Shown: positions 19,122-31,120, counted from the stretch's first letter. The stretch: DNA of 64,000 nt from Engelhardtia mirabilis (GCF_007748095.1 NZ_CP036287.1:3906001-3970000), one strand, 5' to 3'. Notes: a model not told the origin generated them from the sequence alone. Translations and numbers: made by a program.

Positions 19122-21078
19122 GGAGGAACTCCTCGGAGTTGAGCAGGGCCCACATCAGGTCTTCGAGACCCTCCCGGCTGGTCGGCGCCAGCTCGCGCTC
19201 GCGGCCGGTCGGCCCGCGCCCCAGGGCGCGGCGATAGATCTCGTCCAGGTCCATGTTCTCCATCCGCGCCACCTTGGCGTTCACGGCCTCGGAGGTGATC
19301 AAGTGCAGGCTCTGGGCCAAGCTGCCCGAAAAATCCGAGCGCCGGCCGGAGACGTCCAGGGTGGCCGAGTCCATGGTCGGGTTCTGCACCGCGCGCTTGG
19401 CATCGGGCACGCCGGTGGCGTCGGCGATGGCGTCGACCAACACCGCGGCGGGCATCAGTCGGGGCTGCTTCAAGCGCCCGTAGGCGTCGGAGCGGGCGAT
19501 GACGCCGACCAAGTGCTGCAGGGACGAGTCGTGCTCGGTGAAGTCCGCCGCCAGAGCTGCCAGCAGCGCCTCGTTGGAGGCCGGGTTCGAGGGGCGCAGG
19601 TCGTCGACCGGCTCCACCAGGCCCTCGCCCATCAACGCCGCCCAGACGCGGTTGGCCATCAGGCGCGCGAAGTCGTCCCGTTCCACGACCCAATCGGCCA
19701 GGGCCCAGCGCCGATCCCCATCGGGCTCCATCGACGGCGCGACGCCGCCCGGGAAGGTCGGATGGACCACCTCACCGGTGTCGAGGGTGCGCACTTCCCC
19801 GCGGCTCGCGAGCTGCAGACCCGTGTCTTCGATCCGCACCCGCGCAAAGAAGGCCGCCACGCCGAAGTAGTCGTCCTGGCTGAACGACATGAACGGGTGG
19901 TTGTGGCATTGGGCGCACTGGATCTGCTTGCCGAGGAAGCTCTCGAAGAGGTTCTCGGCGATCATCTTCGGGTCGTTCGTGCTGAACAGGGCCGTGCCCG
20001 GCTGGTGGCCGGTGGCGGTCATGATCGTGCGCGCGACGTCGGTCCAGGGTCGCTCGGCCGCGAGCTCGGTGCGCAGCCAGCCCACCAGCTTGGGCGAGGT
20101 CGGCAGCAGCTCGGCCAGCCGATAGGCCCAGAACTCGGCGAAGGCGTCCGAGGCGATCAGCCCGTCCACCAATCGATCGCGGTCGGGGTCGCGCTCGAAC
20201 GCCGCCTGCTGCTCGAGACTCGGCAGCCGGCCGGTCAGATCGAGGGTCACCCGGCGCAGGAAGGTCGCGTCGGAGCAGCGCTCCGGCGGGGCCACCCCCA
20301 TGCGCCGCCACTGTTCGGCCACGAGTTCGTCGACGAAGCCCAGGGGCTCGTACTCGAACTCCACCTGACCGAAGGGCGTGGTCACCGGAACCACGGCGAG
20401 CTTGCCACCGTAGCGCACGATCACCGACGTCTGCCCCGGTCGCAGGGCCTCGATCTCGATCCGCCCGTCTTCACGCTCGCTCCACTGGGCGCCTTCGACC
20501 CAGGCGATGGACTCGTCGTTGGAGGTCACCAGGGCCCACTCGGTCACGTCGCGCCGTGTGCCGTCGTCGTAGATCGCCGTGACCCGCAGGCCGTCGTCCT
20601 CGACCACTTCGATCCGCTCCAACTCGCGCTCGACGGTGCGGTAGGGCGCGCCGGACTCGATCCAGCGCAGCAGGAGCTGGTAGCCCTCGCTGTCCGCTTC
20701 GAGCACCAGTCCCCCGCCGTGATGCGTGCGCTCGGAGGGCTTACGCAGCAGCAGGCTGTCTTCGGGCTCGATCTGTTGGATCCGGCGACCGCGCAGGTCG
20801 CGGGTCAGGGCCTCCCAATCCGCGCGGGGGTCGTAGCCGAGCAGGGACAGCTTGAAGCGATTCTGGCCCAGGGCGGCGCCATGGCAATCGCCCGTGTTGC
20901 AGCCGGCGGCCGTCAGCACTGGCATCACGTCGTTGACGAAGTCGGGCGACTCGGTCCCGGCGATCGTCGGCAACCACGCGCCGCTCCCCTCGCCCGACGC
21001 CAAGTCCGGACCCGGGAGGGTGATCACGAGCGCCATGTAGGCGGCGGGCGCGAGCCCGAACCAGGCTGCCAGCTTCAA
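19111..21078 (-). CDS. DUF1549/DUF1553 protein with N-terminal CxxxxCH motif
   Basis: 655 residues from TTG 21078 (KLAAWFGLAPAAYMALV, a signal or anchor). Residues ~45-115 carry AAGCNTGDCHGAALGQNRFK, the planctomycete module that resembles a cytochrome site but with CNTGDCH spacing. Then a Big2-like beta segment (VTEWALVTSNDESIAWVEGA), the DUF1549 domain (FLRRVTLDLTGRLPS; later QCAQCHNHPFMSFSQDDYFG) and the DUF1553 domain (RLMANRVWAALMGEGLVEPV to LLNSEEFLHVR). CAQCH could bind haem c. Role unknown; the family is greatly expanded in planctomycetes, usually beside DUF1501 genes as here. Start choice is uncertain; TTG fits the 4-base gap after the upstream stop. Confidence 0.9.
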   Translation of the reverse strand: MKLAAWFGLAPAAYMALVITLPGPDLASGEGSGAWLPTIAGTESPDFVNDVMPVLTAAGCNTGDCHGAALGQNRFKLSLLGYDPRADWEALTRDLRGRRIQQIEPEDSLLLRKPSERTHHGGGLVLEADSEGYQLLLRWIESGAPYRTVERELERIEVVEDDGLRVTAIYDDGTRRDVTEWALVTSNDESIAWVEGAQWSEREDGRIEIEALRPGQTSVIVRYGGKLAVVPVTTPFGQVEFEYEPLGFVDELVAEQWRRMGVAPPERCSDATFLRRVTLDLTGRLPSLEQQAAFERDPDRDRLVDGLIASDAFAEFWAYRLAELLPTSPKLVGWLRTELAAERPWTDVARTIMTATGHQPGTALFSTNDPKMIAENLFESFLGKQIQCAQCHNHPFMSFSQDDYFGVAAFFARVRIEDTGLQLASRGEVRTLDTGEVVHPTFPGGVAPSMEPDGDRRWALADWVVERDDFARLMANRVWAALMGEGLVEPVDDLRPSNPASNEALLAALAADFTEHDSSLQHLVGVIARSDAYGRLKQPRLMPAAVLVDAIADATGVPDAKRAVQNPTMDSATLDVSGRRSDFSGSLAQSLHLITSEAVNAKVARMENMDLDEIYRRALGRGPTGRERELAPTSREGLEDLMWALLNSEEFLHVR

Positions 21079-21082
21079 GTCG

Positions 21083-22081
21083 TCAACGCTCCCCGCCGTC
21101 CAGGGCCGCAGCGCCGACCTTCGTCGCCAGCTCGCTCAGCTCGCGCCGGATCGAGTCGCTGCCGGAGCCGTCCTTGCGGATCTGCTCCAGGCTCTGCAAG
21201 AAGCGCGGCACGAGGGTGGCGTCCTCGGTCAGGATCGCTTCGATCGAGCGCACCGCCGACTGGGACTGGCGCGGGCGCTTCATCTCCAGGGCCTGGGCCA
21301 GGAGGCGCGCGAGCTCGGTCTCGTTGTCGAGCGGCGCCCGCTCCATGTCCCCCTCCATGCGCGCGCCGCGCATGGCCTCGGGGCCCGCGCCGGTCATGCC
21401 GCTGGCAGCCGCCAGCCTCTCGAGTTCGGCCACCCGCGTGCGCAGGGCCAGCAGCTCGCGCTTGACGTCTTCGAAGCTCTCGAGCGTCAGCAGCGCTTGG
21501 TCCACCGCTGCCATCACCTGGGGCACGTCGGTGGCGTTGGTGGTCAACAGGGGGAAGCTCGCGACGGCCACGTCCCGGCGCGTCACCACGATCGTCAGGG
21601 ACATCTCGCGGTTGAGCCCCCAGGCCCCGGGCCCCTCCTGGCCGTCCAGGGACACGGCCAGGGGCGAGCGGACCTCCAACAGGCCCGGCAGCTCCAGCCC
21701 GTAGCGCTCGGTCTCGTCCTGGTCCTTGCCGAGCAGCACGAACAGCGTTTCGAGGCCATCGGGGCGGCGCGCCACGCAGGCTTCGTCCAGGGCGCGGATG
21801 GTCCGACTGGTGGCGCGGGAGACCTCGTGGATGAAGCACCAGACAGTAGTCGCTCCTGCGAAGTCCGCCACGAAGTCGTGGACCTCGTCGCGCAACTCGC
21901 CGTTCATCCCAACGGCCTCGAAGCCGACGATGGGCTCTCCCGGCAGGGGCCCGGAGAAGGCCTCGTCCTGCAGAGCGCCGGCTGCGGCGGCGGCACCGAG
22001 GCAGGCCAGGGCCAGGCCGGTGAGCACTGACCGCAGGGGCCGCGGGGAGGTCTTGGGGAAGGCGGTGAGGGTGGCTTTCAT
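21083..22081 (-). CDS. Exported thioredoxin/redoxin-fold protein
   Basis: 332 residues from ATG 22081. Signal peptide with RSVLTGLALACLGAAAAAGA. Residues ~45-190 resemble the peroxiredoxin/thioredoxin-like fold (GEPIVGFEAVGMNGELRDEV, TTVWCFIHEVSRATSRTIRA) but there is no CxxC; the only cysteines visible there are single, so a redox role is doubtful. The C-terminal third is a charged helical region (TELARLLAQALEMKRPRQSQ, then an amphipathic end). First gene of the four-gene operon ending with WD40; the next start lies 4 bases after its stop. Alternative reading: a non-catalytic scaffold. Confidence 0.6.
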   Translation of the reverse strand: MKATLTAFPKTSPRPLRSVLTGLALACLGAAAAAGALQDEAFSGPLPGEPIVGFEAVGMNGELRDEVHDFVADFAGATTVWCFIHEVSRATSRTIRALDEACVARRPDGLETLFVLLGKDQDETERYGLELPGLLEVRSPLAVSLDGQEGPGAWGLNREMSLTIVVTRRDVAVASFPLLTTNATDVPQVMAAVDQALLTLESFEDVKRELLALRTRVAELERLAAASGMTGAGPEAMRGARMEGDMERAPLDNETELARLLAQALEMKRPRQSQSAVRSIEAILTEDATLVPRFLQSLEQIRKDGSGSDSIRRELSELATKVGAAALDGGER

Positions 22082-22363
22082 CGCGCGGGCAGGGTTGGTG
22101 GTTCGGGGGGGGTGGGAGCCGTGGGTGGCGAGCGACCCCGATAGTGTTCCTCGCGAGGCAGCGGGTCGGAAGATCGGTCCCGCCTCTGGCTCCCCCCCGC
22201 CGCGGTTGGCCCGTCCAAGCGGCGCAGGCCAGGGTCCCGCCACCGGGCTTCAGCGACCTCATGAAGGTACGCACGGCAAGGCGCCGGGGGAGTAACCACA
22301 CCGTAACCACCCCGCTGGACGGTCTTCCGTCGCCGTCGCCGTTCCCGACCGGCTCGGCCCGCG

Positions 22364-23275
22364 TCAGATCAAGCCGGCGAGCACCGCCACGACCACCGCC
22401 AGCCAGGCCAGGGTGTTCAGGGCGAAGAGCCGGTCCCCGCCGAGGAAGACCTTGGTCGGGTTGCCGGTGTCGGTCCCCGAGCGCGCCAGCAGCATGTAGC
22501 GGCCCAGGCCGAAGACCACGAAGGGCACCGACCAGACAAGGCGGTTGCCCTCGCCGAACTTGGCGGCGGTGACCGGGTCGACCGTGTAGAGCGTGTAGCA
22601 GACGATCGTGCAGGCGGCCATGACCGAGATCATCTGGTCCAGGAAGCCGGTCGAGTACTGCGACAGGTTGGCGCGGTGATCGGCGGCGGCGTCACCCAAC
22701 AGGGCGATCTCGGCGCGCCGCTTGTTGAGGCCCAGGAACAGGGCCAGGAACAGTGTGCACAGGAGCAGCCAGCGCGACAGCTCGATCCCCGCCGCGGCGC
22801 CGCCCACCGCCACGCGCAAGAGAAAGCCGGTCGCGATGCAGAACACATCCACCAGCACGATGCGCTTGAGCCCGAAGCTGTAGGCCACGTTGATCGCGAC
22901 GTACCCGGCCAGGATCGCCCACACGGGCGTCGGGTCACCGCCGGCCAGCACAGCGAGCACCGCGGCCCCCACGGCACAACCGATCGCCGCCAACTTGGCC
23001 GCGCCAGTGGAGAGCTCCCCTGCGGCGATGGGTCGCAAGCGCTTCTCCGGGTGCAGGCGATCGCTCTCGACGTCGAGCAGATCGTTCAGCACGTAGATCG
23101 AGCTGGACGCCAGGCTGAAGGCGCCGAAGGCGAACAGCACGGCGATGATCGCCCCCTCCACGTGGTCCACGCCAAGGCTGCGGTCGCCGAGGGCGAAGCC
23201 GATCGCCGCCAGGACGAAGACGTTCTTCGACCACTGGTGCGGCCGCAATGCGCGTACGAGGGGGGGCAGGGTCAT
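22364..23275 (-). CDS. UbiA-family prenyltransferase (decaprenyl-phosphate phosphoribosyltransferase-like)
   Basis: 303 residues from ATG 23275. The N-terminus LRPHQWSKNVFVLAAIGFAL is the signature of the DPPR-synthase-like branch of UbiA proteins. The first Asp-rich motif NDLLDVESDRLHPEKRLRP binds diphosphate and magnesium; the second lies in GFLLRVAVGG..NKRRAEIALLGDAA. About nine membrane helices. In mycobacteria this enzyme joins PRPP to decaprenyl phosphate for arabinan precursors; in this organism the lipid and product are not known. ~280 bp of apparently empty DNA separates it from the operon at 22081. Confidence 0.85.
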   Translation of the reverse strand: MTLPPLVRALRPHQWSKNVFVLAAIGFALGDRSLGVDHVEGAIIAVLFAFGAFSLASSSIYVLNDLLDVESDRLHPEKRLRPIAAGELSTGAAKLAAIGCAVGAAVLAVLAGGDPTPVWAILAGYVAINVAYSFGLKRIVLVDVFCIATGFLLRVAVGGAAAGIELSRWLLLCTLFLALFLGLNKRRAEIALLGDAAADHRANLSQYSTGFLDQMISVMAACTIVCYTLYTVDPVTAAKFGEGNRLVWSVPFVVFGLGRYMLLARSGTDTGNPTKVFLGGDRLFALNTLAWLAVVVAVLAGLI

Positions 23276-23300
23276 CGTGAGGAGCGGGGGCAGCTCCGTT

Positions 23301-23328
23301 CCAGCGCACGCCGGGCCAGCGCACGCCG
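23301..23328. repeat. 13-bp direct repeat
   Basis: CCAGCGCACGCCG occurs at 23301-23313 and 23316-23328 in the 93-bp gap between the pseudopilin stop and the UbiA start. No function can be assigned. Confidence 0.5.
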
Positions 23329-23368
23329 CGGTAGTTCACGGTCCAACTCGCTGGATCGATCGCGCGCC

Positions 23369-24010
23369 TCAGTCGAGCGACAGCTTGCGCAGCATCTCGT
23401 GGGGCGAGTCCGGACCGACCGCGAGGTACTCCTCGCCCTCGGTCAACACGCCCTCTTCGATCAACGTCGCGGTCTCCAGGCGGTCCACCGACCCGTCGCC
23501 GCGCAGCATCAGCGTCGTGGTGCGGAAGTTCATCTCCGGATCGTTGTCGGTGGCGACCCAGGCCTCGGTCCCGCGCCGGTTGCGGATCGGGAACTGCTTG
23601 GTGTCGCGGCCGGCGTAAGCCGAGTAGCTGCCGTCGATCATGTCGGGATCGCTGAACCACTCCTCCTCGTCCAGCTCGCCGATCGTCAGGGCCCCCAGGT
23701 CGACGCCGGGGCAGGTCAGCTTGCGCGCCGAAGCGGGGGTGTTCTCCCACACGCCCTTGTAGATCAGGCAGGCGAAGAACTTGACCCCGGAGTCGCTGGG
23801 CAGGCGGTCGAAGCGCCCCTCGTAGGCCACGGTCCCGCCGTAGATGTCCATCAGGTTCTTCCGCGACCCGGTGATCTTGGCCTCCTCGATGGCCTCGGGG
23901 ATCTTGGGCAGCAGGAAGGTGGCCAGGATCCCGATGATCAGGATCACGACCATCAGCTCGATCAGCGTGAAGCCGGACGTGGCGCGCGTGCGGAGGTTGG
24001 TTCGAAGCAT
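23369..24010 (-). CDS. Type II secretion/type IV pilin-like pseudopilin (GspG family)
   Basis: 213 residues from ATG 24010. Short leader then the prepilin cleavage/methylation motif GFTLIELMVVILIIGILATF, with Glu5 of the mature protein present. The mature domain holds YGGTVAYEGRFDRLPSDSGV, a GspG-like layout, with two cysteines (FFACLIYK, KLTCPGVD) that could pair. Processed by a prepilin peptidase not in this window and assembled into a pseudopilus. It stands alone here; no other gsp gene is adjacent. Planctomycetes carry many solitary pilin-like (DUF1559) genes, but this one lacks their long C-terminal domain and is closer to GspG. Confidence 0.85.
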   Translation of the reverse strand: MLRTNLRTRATSGFTLIELMVVILIIGILATFLLPKIPEAIEEAKITGSRKNLMDIYGGTVAYEGRFDRLPSDSGVKFFACLIYKGVWENTPASARKLTCPGVDLGALTIGELDEEEWFSDPDMIDGSYSAYAGRDTKQFPIRNRRGTEAWVATDNDPEMNFRTTTLMLRGDGSVDRLETATLIEEGVLTEGEEYLAVGPDSPHEMLRKLSLD

Positions 24011-24104
24011 GACGGGGCGCGGGACGAGGGGAACACCCAGGTTATCCGCCCCGTGGGCCTCGGTCACCCTTTGGGAGGGCCGAGCGTGCTCTGGGTGTCG
24101 CGGA

Positions 24105-24239
24105 GGGGCTCTTGGCGTTCGTACGGTGCCAGGCACAAAACCGCCGCCTACCGGGACGGGGCCCGGCGCCTTCGGCGCCGGGGCCCGTCCCGGTAGGCGG
24201 CGGTTTTGTGCCTGGCACCGTACGAACGCCAAGAGCCCC
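24105..24239. repeat. Near-perfect 66-bp inverted repeat with TTC loop
   Basis: Arm 24105-24170 is the reverse complement of arm 24174-24239 at 65 of 66 positions (the mismatch is G24161 with G24183). It lies between metK (stop 24290) and the start of the pseudopilin gene (24010), both minus strand, so it could terminate metK or shield the next gene. The arms carry GTACGGTGCC (24121-24130) as in the repeat at 1181-1301, and a small palindrome GTGCCAGGCAC (24126-24136) typical of REP-like elements. No transposase of the REP-associated family was found in the window. Confidence 0.95.
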
Positions 24240-24289
24240 GCTGGCCGGAGGGGGCCTGCGGGGCTCGTGGCTGTCGTCGGACCCCGGGC

Positions 24290-25486
24290 TCAGCCCGCGG
24301 TCGCGGCCGAGGCGGCTTCCTGGAGCGCGGCGACCTTGTTGGTCGCCTCCCAGGGGAAGCCCTCGCGGCCGAAGTGGCCGTGGTAGGCGGTCTGCTCGTA
24401 GCGCGGCTTGAGCAGGTCGAGGCTCTCGATGATGCCCGCGGGGCGCAGGTCGAAGACCTTGTCGACCAACTCACCCAGGACGTCGTCGGTCAGCTTGCCG
24501 GTGCCGAAGGTGTCCACGCGCACCGAGAGCGGACGCGCCACGCCGATGGCGTAGGACAGTTGGACTTCGCAGCGGGTCGCGAGGCCGGCGGCGACGACGT
24601 TCTTGGCCACCCAACGGGCGGCGTAGGCGGCCGAACGATCGACCTTGCTCGGGTCCTTGCCGGAGAAGGCACCGCCGCCGTGACGGCCCATGCCGCCGTA
24701 GGTGTCGACGATGATCTTGCGGCCGGTCAGGCCGCAGTCACCGTGCGGGCCGCCGATCACGAACTTGCCGGTCGGGTTGACGTGGTAGATCGTCTTGTCG
24801 TCGAGCATCCCGGCCGGGAAGACCGGCTTGATGACCTTCTCGATGATCTCCTTGCGGATCTCGTCGAGCACGTCCTGCTCGGCGGACTTGCCGTTGACCT
24901 CGGGGTCGTGCTGGGTCGAGATCACGACCGTGTGCACGCGAGCGACCTTGCCGTCCTCGCCGTACTCGACGGTGACCTGGGACTTGCTGTCGGGACGCAG
25001 CCACGCGAGGCGACCGCTCTGACGCTCCTCGGCCATCTTCTCGACCAGGCGGTGCGAGTAGTGGATCGGGAAGGGCATCAGCTCCGGCGTCTCGTCGCAG
25101 GCGAAGCCGAACATCAGGCCTTGGTCGCCGGCGCCCTGTTCCTTGTGCAGGCCCTCGCCCTCGGTGACGCCTTGGGCGATGTCGGGCGACTGGCGGTCGA
25201 GGCTGACGAGCACCGCGCAGGTGTCGCCGTTGATGCCGAAGTGATCGTCCGTGTAGCCGATGCGCTTGATCGTGTCGCGCACGATCTGCTGGTAGTCGAT
25301 GCGCGCGTTGGTGGTGATCTCACCCGCGATGACCGCCATGCCCGTCGTGACCATGGTCTCGCAGGCCACGCGGCTCTTGGGGTCCTGTGCGAGGAGCGCG
25401 TCGAGAATCGCGTCCGAGACCTGGTCAGCCACCTTGTCGGGGTGACCCATCGATACGGACTCGGAAGTGAAGAGCTGTCGAGCCAT
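24290..25486 (-). CDS. metK: S-adenosylmethionine synthase
   Basis: 398 residues from ATG 25486 (ARQLFTSESVSMGHPDKV). Makes S-adenosylmethionine from methionine and ATP. All signature blocks are present: GHPDKVADQVSDAILD, ATP loop GAGDQGLMFGFACDE, metal/phosphate block GGGAFSGKDPSKVDRSAAY, and the C-terminal GHFGREGFPWE. Single stand-alone gene; the 194-bp leader was checked for a SAM-riboswitch-like fold and nothing convincing was seen. Downstream is the giant inverted repeat. Confidence 0.98.
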   Translation of the reverse strand: MARQLFTSESVSMGHPDKVADQVSDAILDALLAQDPKSRVACETMVTTGMAVIAGEITTNARIDYQQIVRDTIKRIGYTDDHFGINGDTCAVLVSLDRQSPDIAQGVTEGEGLHKEQGAGDQGLMFGFACDETPELMPFPIHYSHRLVEKMAEERQSGRLAWLRPDSKSQVTVEYGEDGKVARVHTVVISTQHDPEVNGKSAEQDVLDEIRKEIIEKVIKPVFPAGMLDDKTIYHVNPTGKFVIGGPHGDCGLTGRKIIVDTYGGMGRHGGGAFSGKDPSKVDRSAAYAARWVAKNVVAAGLATRCEVQLSYAIGVARPLSVRVDTFGTGKLTDDVLGELVDKVFDLRPAGIIESLDLLKPRYEQTAYHGHFGREGFPWEATNKVAALQEAASAATAG

Positions 25487-25680
25487 GTGTGGCGGGGGGG
25501 CGGGTCTGAGGGGCGCGGACGCCCCGGGAAGCCTGAGTTTGGACTGATTGGACGCGGAGCCCCGGGTACGGAGGGGTGCGCCTGACCGTCCCCGCACAGT
25601 TGGGCGGGTCCAGTCGATTCCCAAGAGCATACCCCACCAGGGGGACTAGGCAGGATCCCCGTGACCGCAGCTTGGCGCGG

Positions 25681-27045
25681 TCAGAGTCCGAAGCACCCGG
25701 CCAGCCGAGCCCAGGTCGCGTCGGTCGCACCCCGCTGGGCTCGGACCACCTCGGCCCCGGCGCGTCCCAGGGCGCCGGCGGCCTCGGGGTCGGTCAGGAG
25801 CTGGGCCACGACGCGCCCCAGCTCCGCCGCATCGGCCACCTGCAGGCAGCCGCCGTGCTCCTTGAGCAGGGCGACCTCGGACACGAAGTTCTGCATGTGG
25901 GGGCCGAACAGGACCGGCAGGCCCTGGGCGGCTGGCTCGAGGACGTTCTGCCCGCCGTGGGGCATCAGACTGCCGCCCACAAAGGCCACGTCCGCGAGGC
26001 CGAAGACGGCCTCCAACTCGCCGATGGTGTCGACGATCACCGGACGCGAGGGGTCGGGTTCCTCGCCCGCTCGCAGGGCCGTCAGGCGTTGGGGCGGCAG
26101 GCCGATCGCCGTCAGCTCGCGGACGACCTCCGGCGCCCGCTCGGGGTGCCGCGGGACCAGGATCAAGCGCGCCTTTGGGACCGAGTCGCGCCAAGCCTCG
26201 GCCACCATCCGCTCCTCGGGTGCGTGGGTGCTCCCGGCGACGAGCACGGCCCGGCCGTCCGAGCTGCCGAGCAAGGCTGCTAGCCCCGCGCCCGGCTCCA
26301 CCCGGCCCACTCGCAGTCCGTCGATCTTGATGTTCCCGGTCACGTGCACCCGCGCCGGGTCGACCTGCAAGCGCCGGAAGCGGCTGGCGTAGATCTCCGA
26401 CTGCACGCAGAACAGCGAGATGCGGTTGAACTGCGGGAAGACGCTGCGGAACAGGCGGTAGCGCGGGTAGCTGCGCTCGGTGATGCGCCCGTTGACGACC
26501 GCCACGGGGATGCCGCGGCGGTTGGCGGCACGCAGGAAGTTGGGCCAGATCTCGAGCTCCATGAGCACGACGAGGTCGGGCCGCACACGGTCGAAGAAGC
26601 GCCGCACGATCGGCGTCGGGTCCGCCGGGAAGCGCACCACCCGCAGGTCCGGGAAGAGGCCGCGCGCGACCTCTTGGCTGGTGTCGGTGGTGGTGCAGAG
26701 CACGACCTCCAACTCGGGATGGGTCTCGCGCGCGCGGGCCACCAGGGCCTGGGCGGCCTTGATCTCCCCCACCGAGACCCCGTGCACCAGCATGCGCGTC
26801 GGCCCGTCGGAGGACAGTCGCGGCACGCGCAGTCCGGCGCGCTCGAGCACCATGCGCCGAAAGGCCGACGACCGCAGGCTGCGCCAGGCCAGCCAGGGCG
26901 AGCCGAGGACCAGGCCCACCAGCCACGCCAGGTCATAGACGGCGTGCAGCGCTTGTCGAGCCAGCTCCGGGTTGGGGTCCGCGACGATCGGCGCGGCCGT
27001 GCCCTGGGGCTGCGCCCGTGCGGTCCCTGCTTCCCGGACGCTCAT
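25681..27045 (-). CDS. kdtA: 3-deoxy-D-manno-octulosonic acid (Kdo) transferase
   Basis: 454 residues from ATG 27045 (a GTG at 27054 would add three residues). Adds Kdo from CMP-Kdo to lipid A precursor at the inner membrane. An N-terminal hydrophobic stretch (DLAWLVGLVLGSPWLAW) anchors it; then VSVGEIKAAQALVARARETH, the diagnostic LMELEIWPNFLRAA, and the GT-B acceptor/donor region VFVGGSLMPHGGQNVLEPAA (here VAFVGGSLMPHGGQNVLEP). Indicates that this organism makes Kdo-lipid A, in agreement with the LpxR-like gene at 55565. Runs in the same direction as secA upstream and metK downstream. Confidence 0.94.
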   Translation of the reverse strand: MSVREAGTARAQPQGTAAPIVADPNPELARQALHAVYDLAWLVGLVLGSPWLAWRSLRSSAFRRMVLERAGLRVPRLSSDGPTRMLVHGVSVGEIKAAQALVARARETHPELEVVLCTTTDTSQEVARGLFPDLRVVRFPADPTPIVRRFFDRVRPDLVVLMELEIWPNFLRAANRRGIPVAVVNGRITERSYPRYRLFRSVFPQFNRISLFCVQSEIYASRFRRLQVDPARVHVTGNIKIDGLRVGRVEPGAGLAALLGSSDGRAVLVAGSTHAPEERMVAEAWRDSVPKARLILVPRHPERAPEVVRELTAIGLPPQRLTALRAGEEPDPSRPVIVDTIGELEAVFGLADVAFVGGSLMPHGGQNVLEPAAQGLPVLFGPHMQNFVSEVALLKEHGGCLQVADAAELGRVVAQLLTDPEAAGALGRAGAEVVRAQRGATDATWARLAGCFGL

Positions 27046-27116
27046 TGGGCGCACTTCATCGACCGTCGATCAGCTCCCCGAGGCCGGACGATCCGGCCCC
27101 GGGCCGCGCCAGCGGC

Positions 27117-30005
<2,889 letters not shown>

Positions 30006-30280
30006 CGATGCTTGTAGAGGCGGGGCGCCAGGGGCGCCGAGGTGGGGTCGCGCCCCCGATCGCGCCCGCGCCGGACCCGGTCAGGGTCACGGTCGAGAAC
30101 ACGGTCCGGCACGGCGACTTAGGTGCAGCGGCGGAGGGGAGGACCCGCGGGGATCCCGCCGCGCAGCGGGCCGACCATTTAACAGGCCCGCGGTCCCAAG
30201 GTGAAGGGTCGGACGCCGTCCCTGACCCTCGAGCGCCAGGAATCTCGGCCCAGCCCCCCCTCACGCGGCCATCGCGGCGC

Positions 30281-31120
30281 TCAGCTACCGGGGTCGTCGG
30301 AGCCCAGCAGGTTGGCCAGGATCGCGAACAGCACCTGGCGCGGGTAGGGCTTGTGGAGCAGGCCTGCGACCTCCTGGAGCTGGGCCAGGTCGATCGCCGC
30401 AGCCGTGGCCATCAGCACCGGGATCCCCGTCAGGTTCGGATCGGCCCGCAGCCGCCGGAGGGTCTCCTTGCCGTCCATGCCGGGCATCTCCACGTCCAGG
30501 AGCAGGAGATCGGGCCGCGGCTCCCGCTGCAGCCGCTCCAGGGCCGAGCGGCCGTCGTGGACCACTTCGGCGTCGTAGCCTCGGGCCGCCAGCAGCCGCC
30601 GGATGCCCTCGGCCACCATCTCCTCATCGTCGGCGATCAGGATCAGACGCCGCTTGTGCTCCTCGCACTCGCGCTTCGAGACCCGCTTGAGCAGCTTCAG
30701 GAGGTCGTGGTGCGTGGGCAGGCCAGCCTGGTCCCAGGCGTCTTCGATGCGGTCCTTGAGCGCCCGGTTGAAGCGCTTGAGCTCCTCCCAGGCGTCGAAG
30801 TCCGGCGCCTCGGGCCCTACGTCGAGGTTGTCGTGGGTGTCGACCGACAGGAAGAACTCGTTCGCGACCAGGTGCTCCTGGAGCACGAACTTCATGAACG
30901 GGTAGCGCTGGTTGCCAAGCCGCAGGGTGAAGCGCCGCGAATCGGGGTCGTCGCCCGGATCGCCGCGCTCGAAGGCCTCTAGGGCCTCGGTCACGGTCGA
31001 CGCCCGCTCGATCGGAGCGGTGTCCAACCGCGGCCCGCCGCCGCCGTCGGGCCATGCCAACTCGCGGTAGAGGTCCAACGCGAGTCGCAGGTGGTCCGGG
31101 GTCAGGTCTTCGAGGCGCAC
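30281..31120 (-). CDS. Response-regulator receiver domain at the C-terminus of an unknown N-terminal domain
   Basis: 279 residues from GTG 31120, overlapping the pyrD stop by 19 bases. Residues ~1-155 form an unrecognised domain (LTPDHLRLALDLYRELAWPD; FTLRLGNQRYPFMKFVLQEH; an alpha-helical end before the receiver). The C-terminal ~120 residues are a receiver: acidic pair in LILIADDEEMVAEG, phospho-acceptor Asp in LLLLDVEMPGMDG, conserved Lys in LLHKPYP. Receivers normally lie at the N-terminus, so the order is inverted and there is no visible DNA-binding or enzymatic output domain. No histidine kinase is adjacent. Coupled translation with pyrD is likely but may be fortuitous. Confidence 0.85.
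   Translation of the reverse strand: MRLEDLTPDHLRLALDLYRELAWPDGGGGPRLDTAPIERASTVTEALEAFERGDPGDDPDSRRFTLRLGNQRYPFMKFVLQEHLVANEFFLSVDTHDNLDVGPEAPDFDAWEELKRFNRALKDRIEDAWDQAGLPTHHDLLKLLKRVSKRECEEHKRRLILIADDEEMVAEGIRRLLAARGYDAEVVHDGRSALERLQREPRPDLLLLDVEMPGMDGKETLRRLRADPNLTGIPVLMATAAAIDLAQLQEVAGLLHKPYPRQVLFAILANLLGSDDPGS

Noticed and set aside
18766..21465. 899-codon open frame on the plus strand opposite the DUF1501 and DUF1549 genes
   Set aside because: Low-complexity product, spans two well-supported genes on the other strand.
25487..25680. Possible SAM riboswitch before metK
   Set aside because: No SAM-I, SAM-II or SAM-IV type conserved core or pseudoknot could be recognised in the leader.
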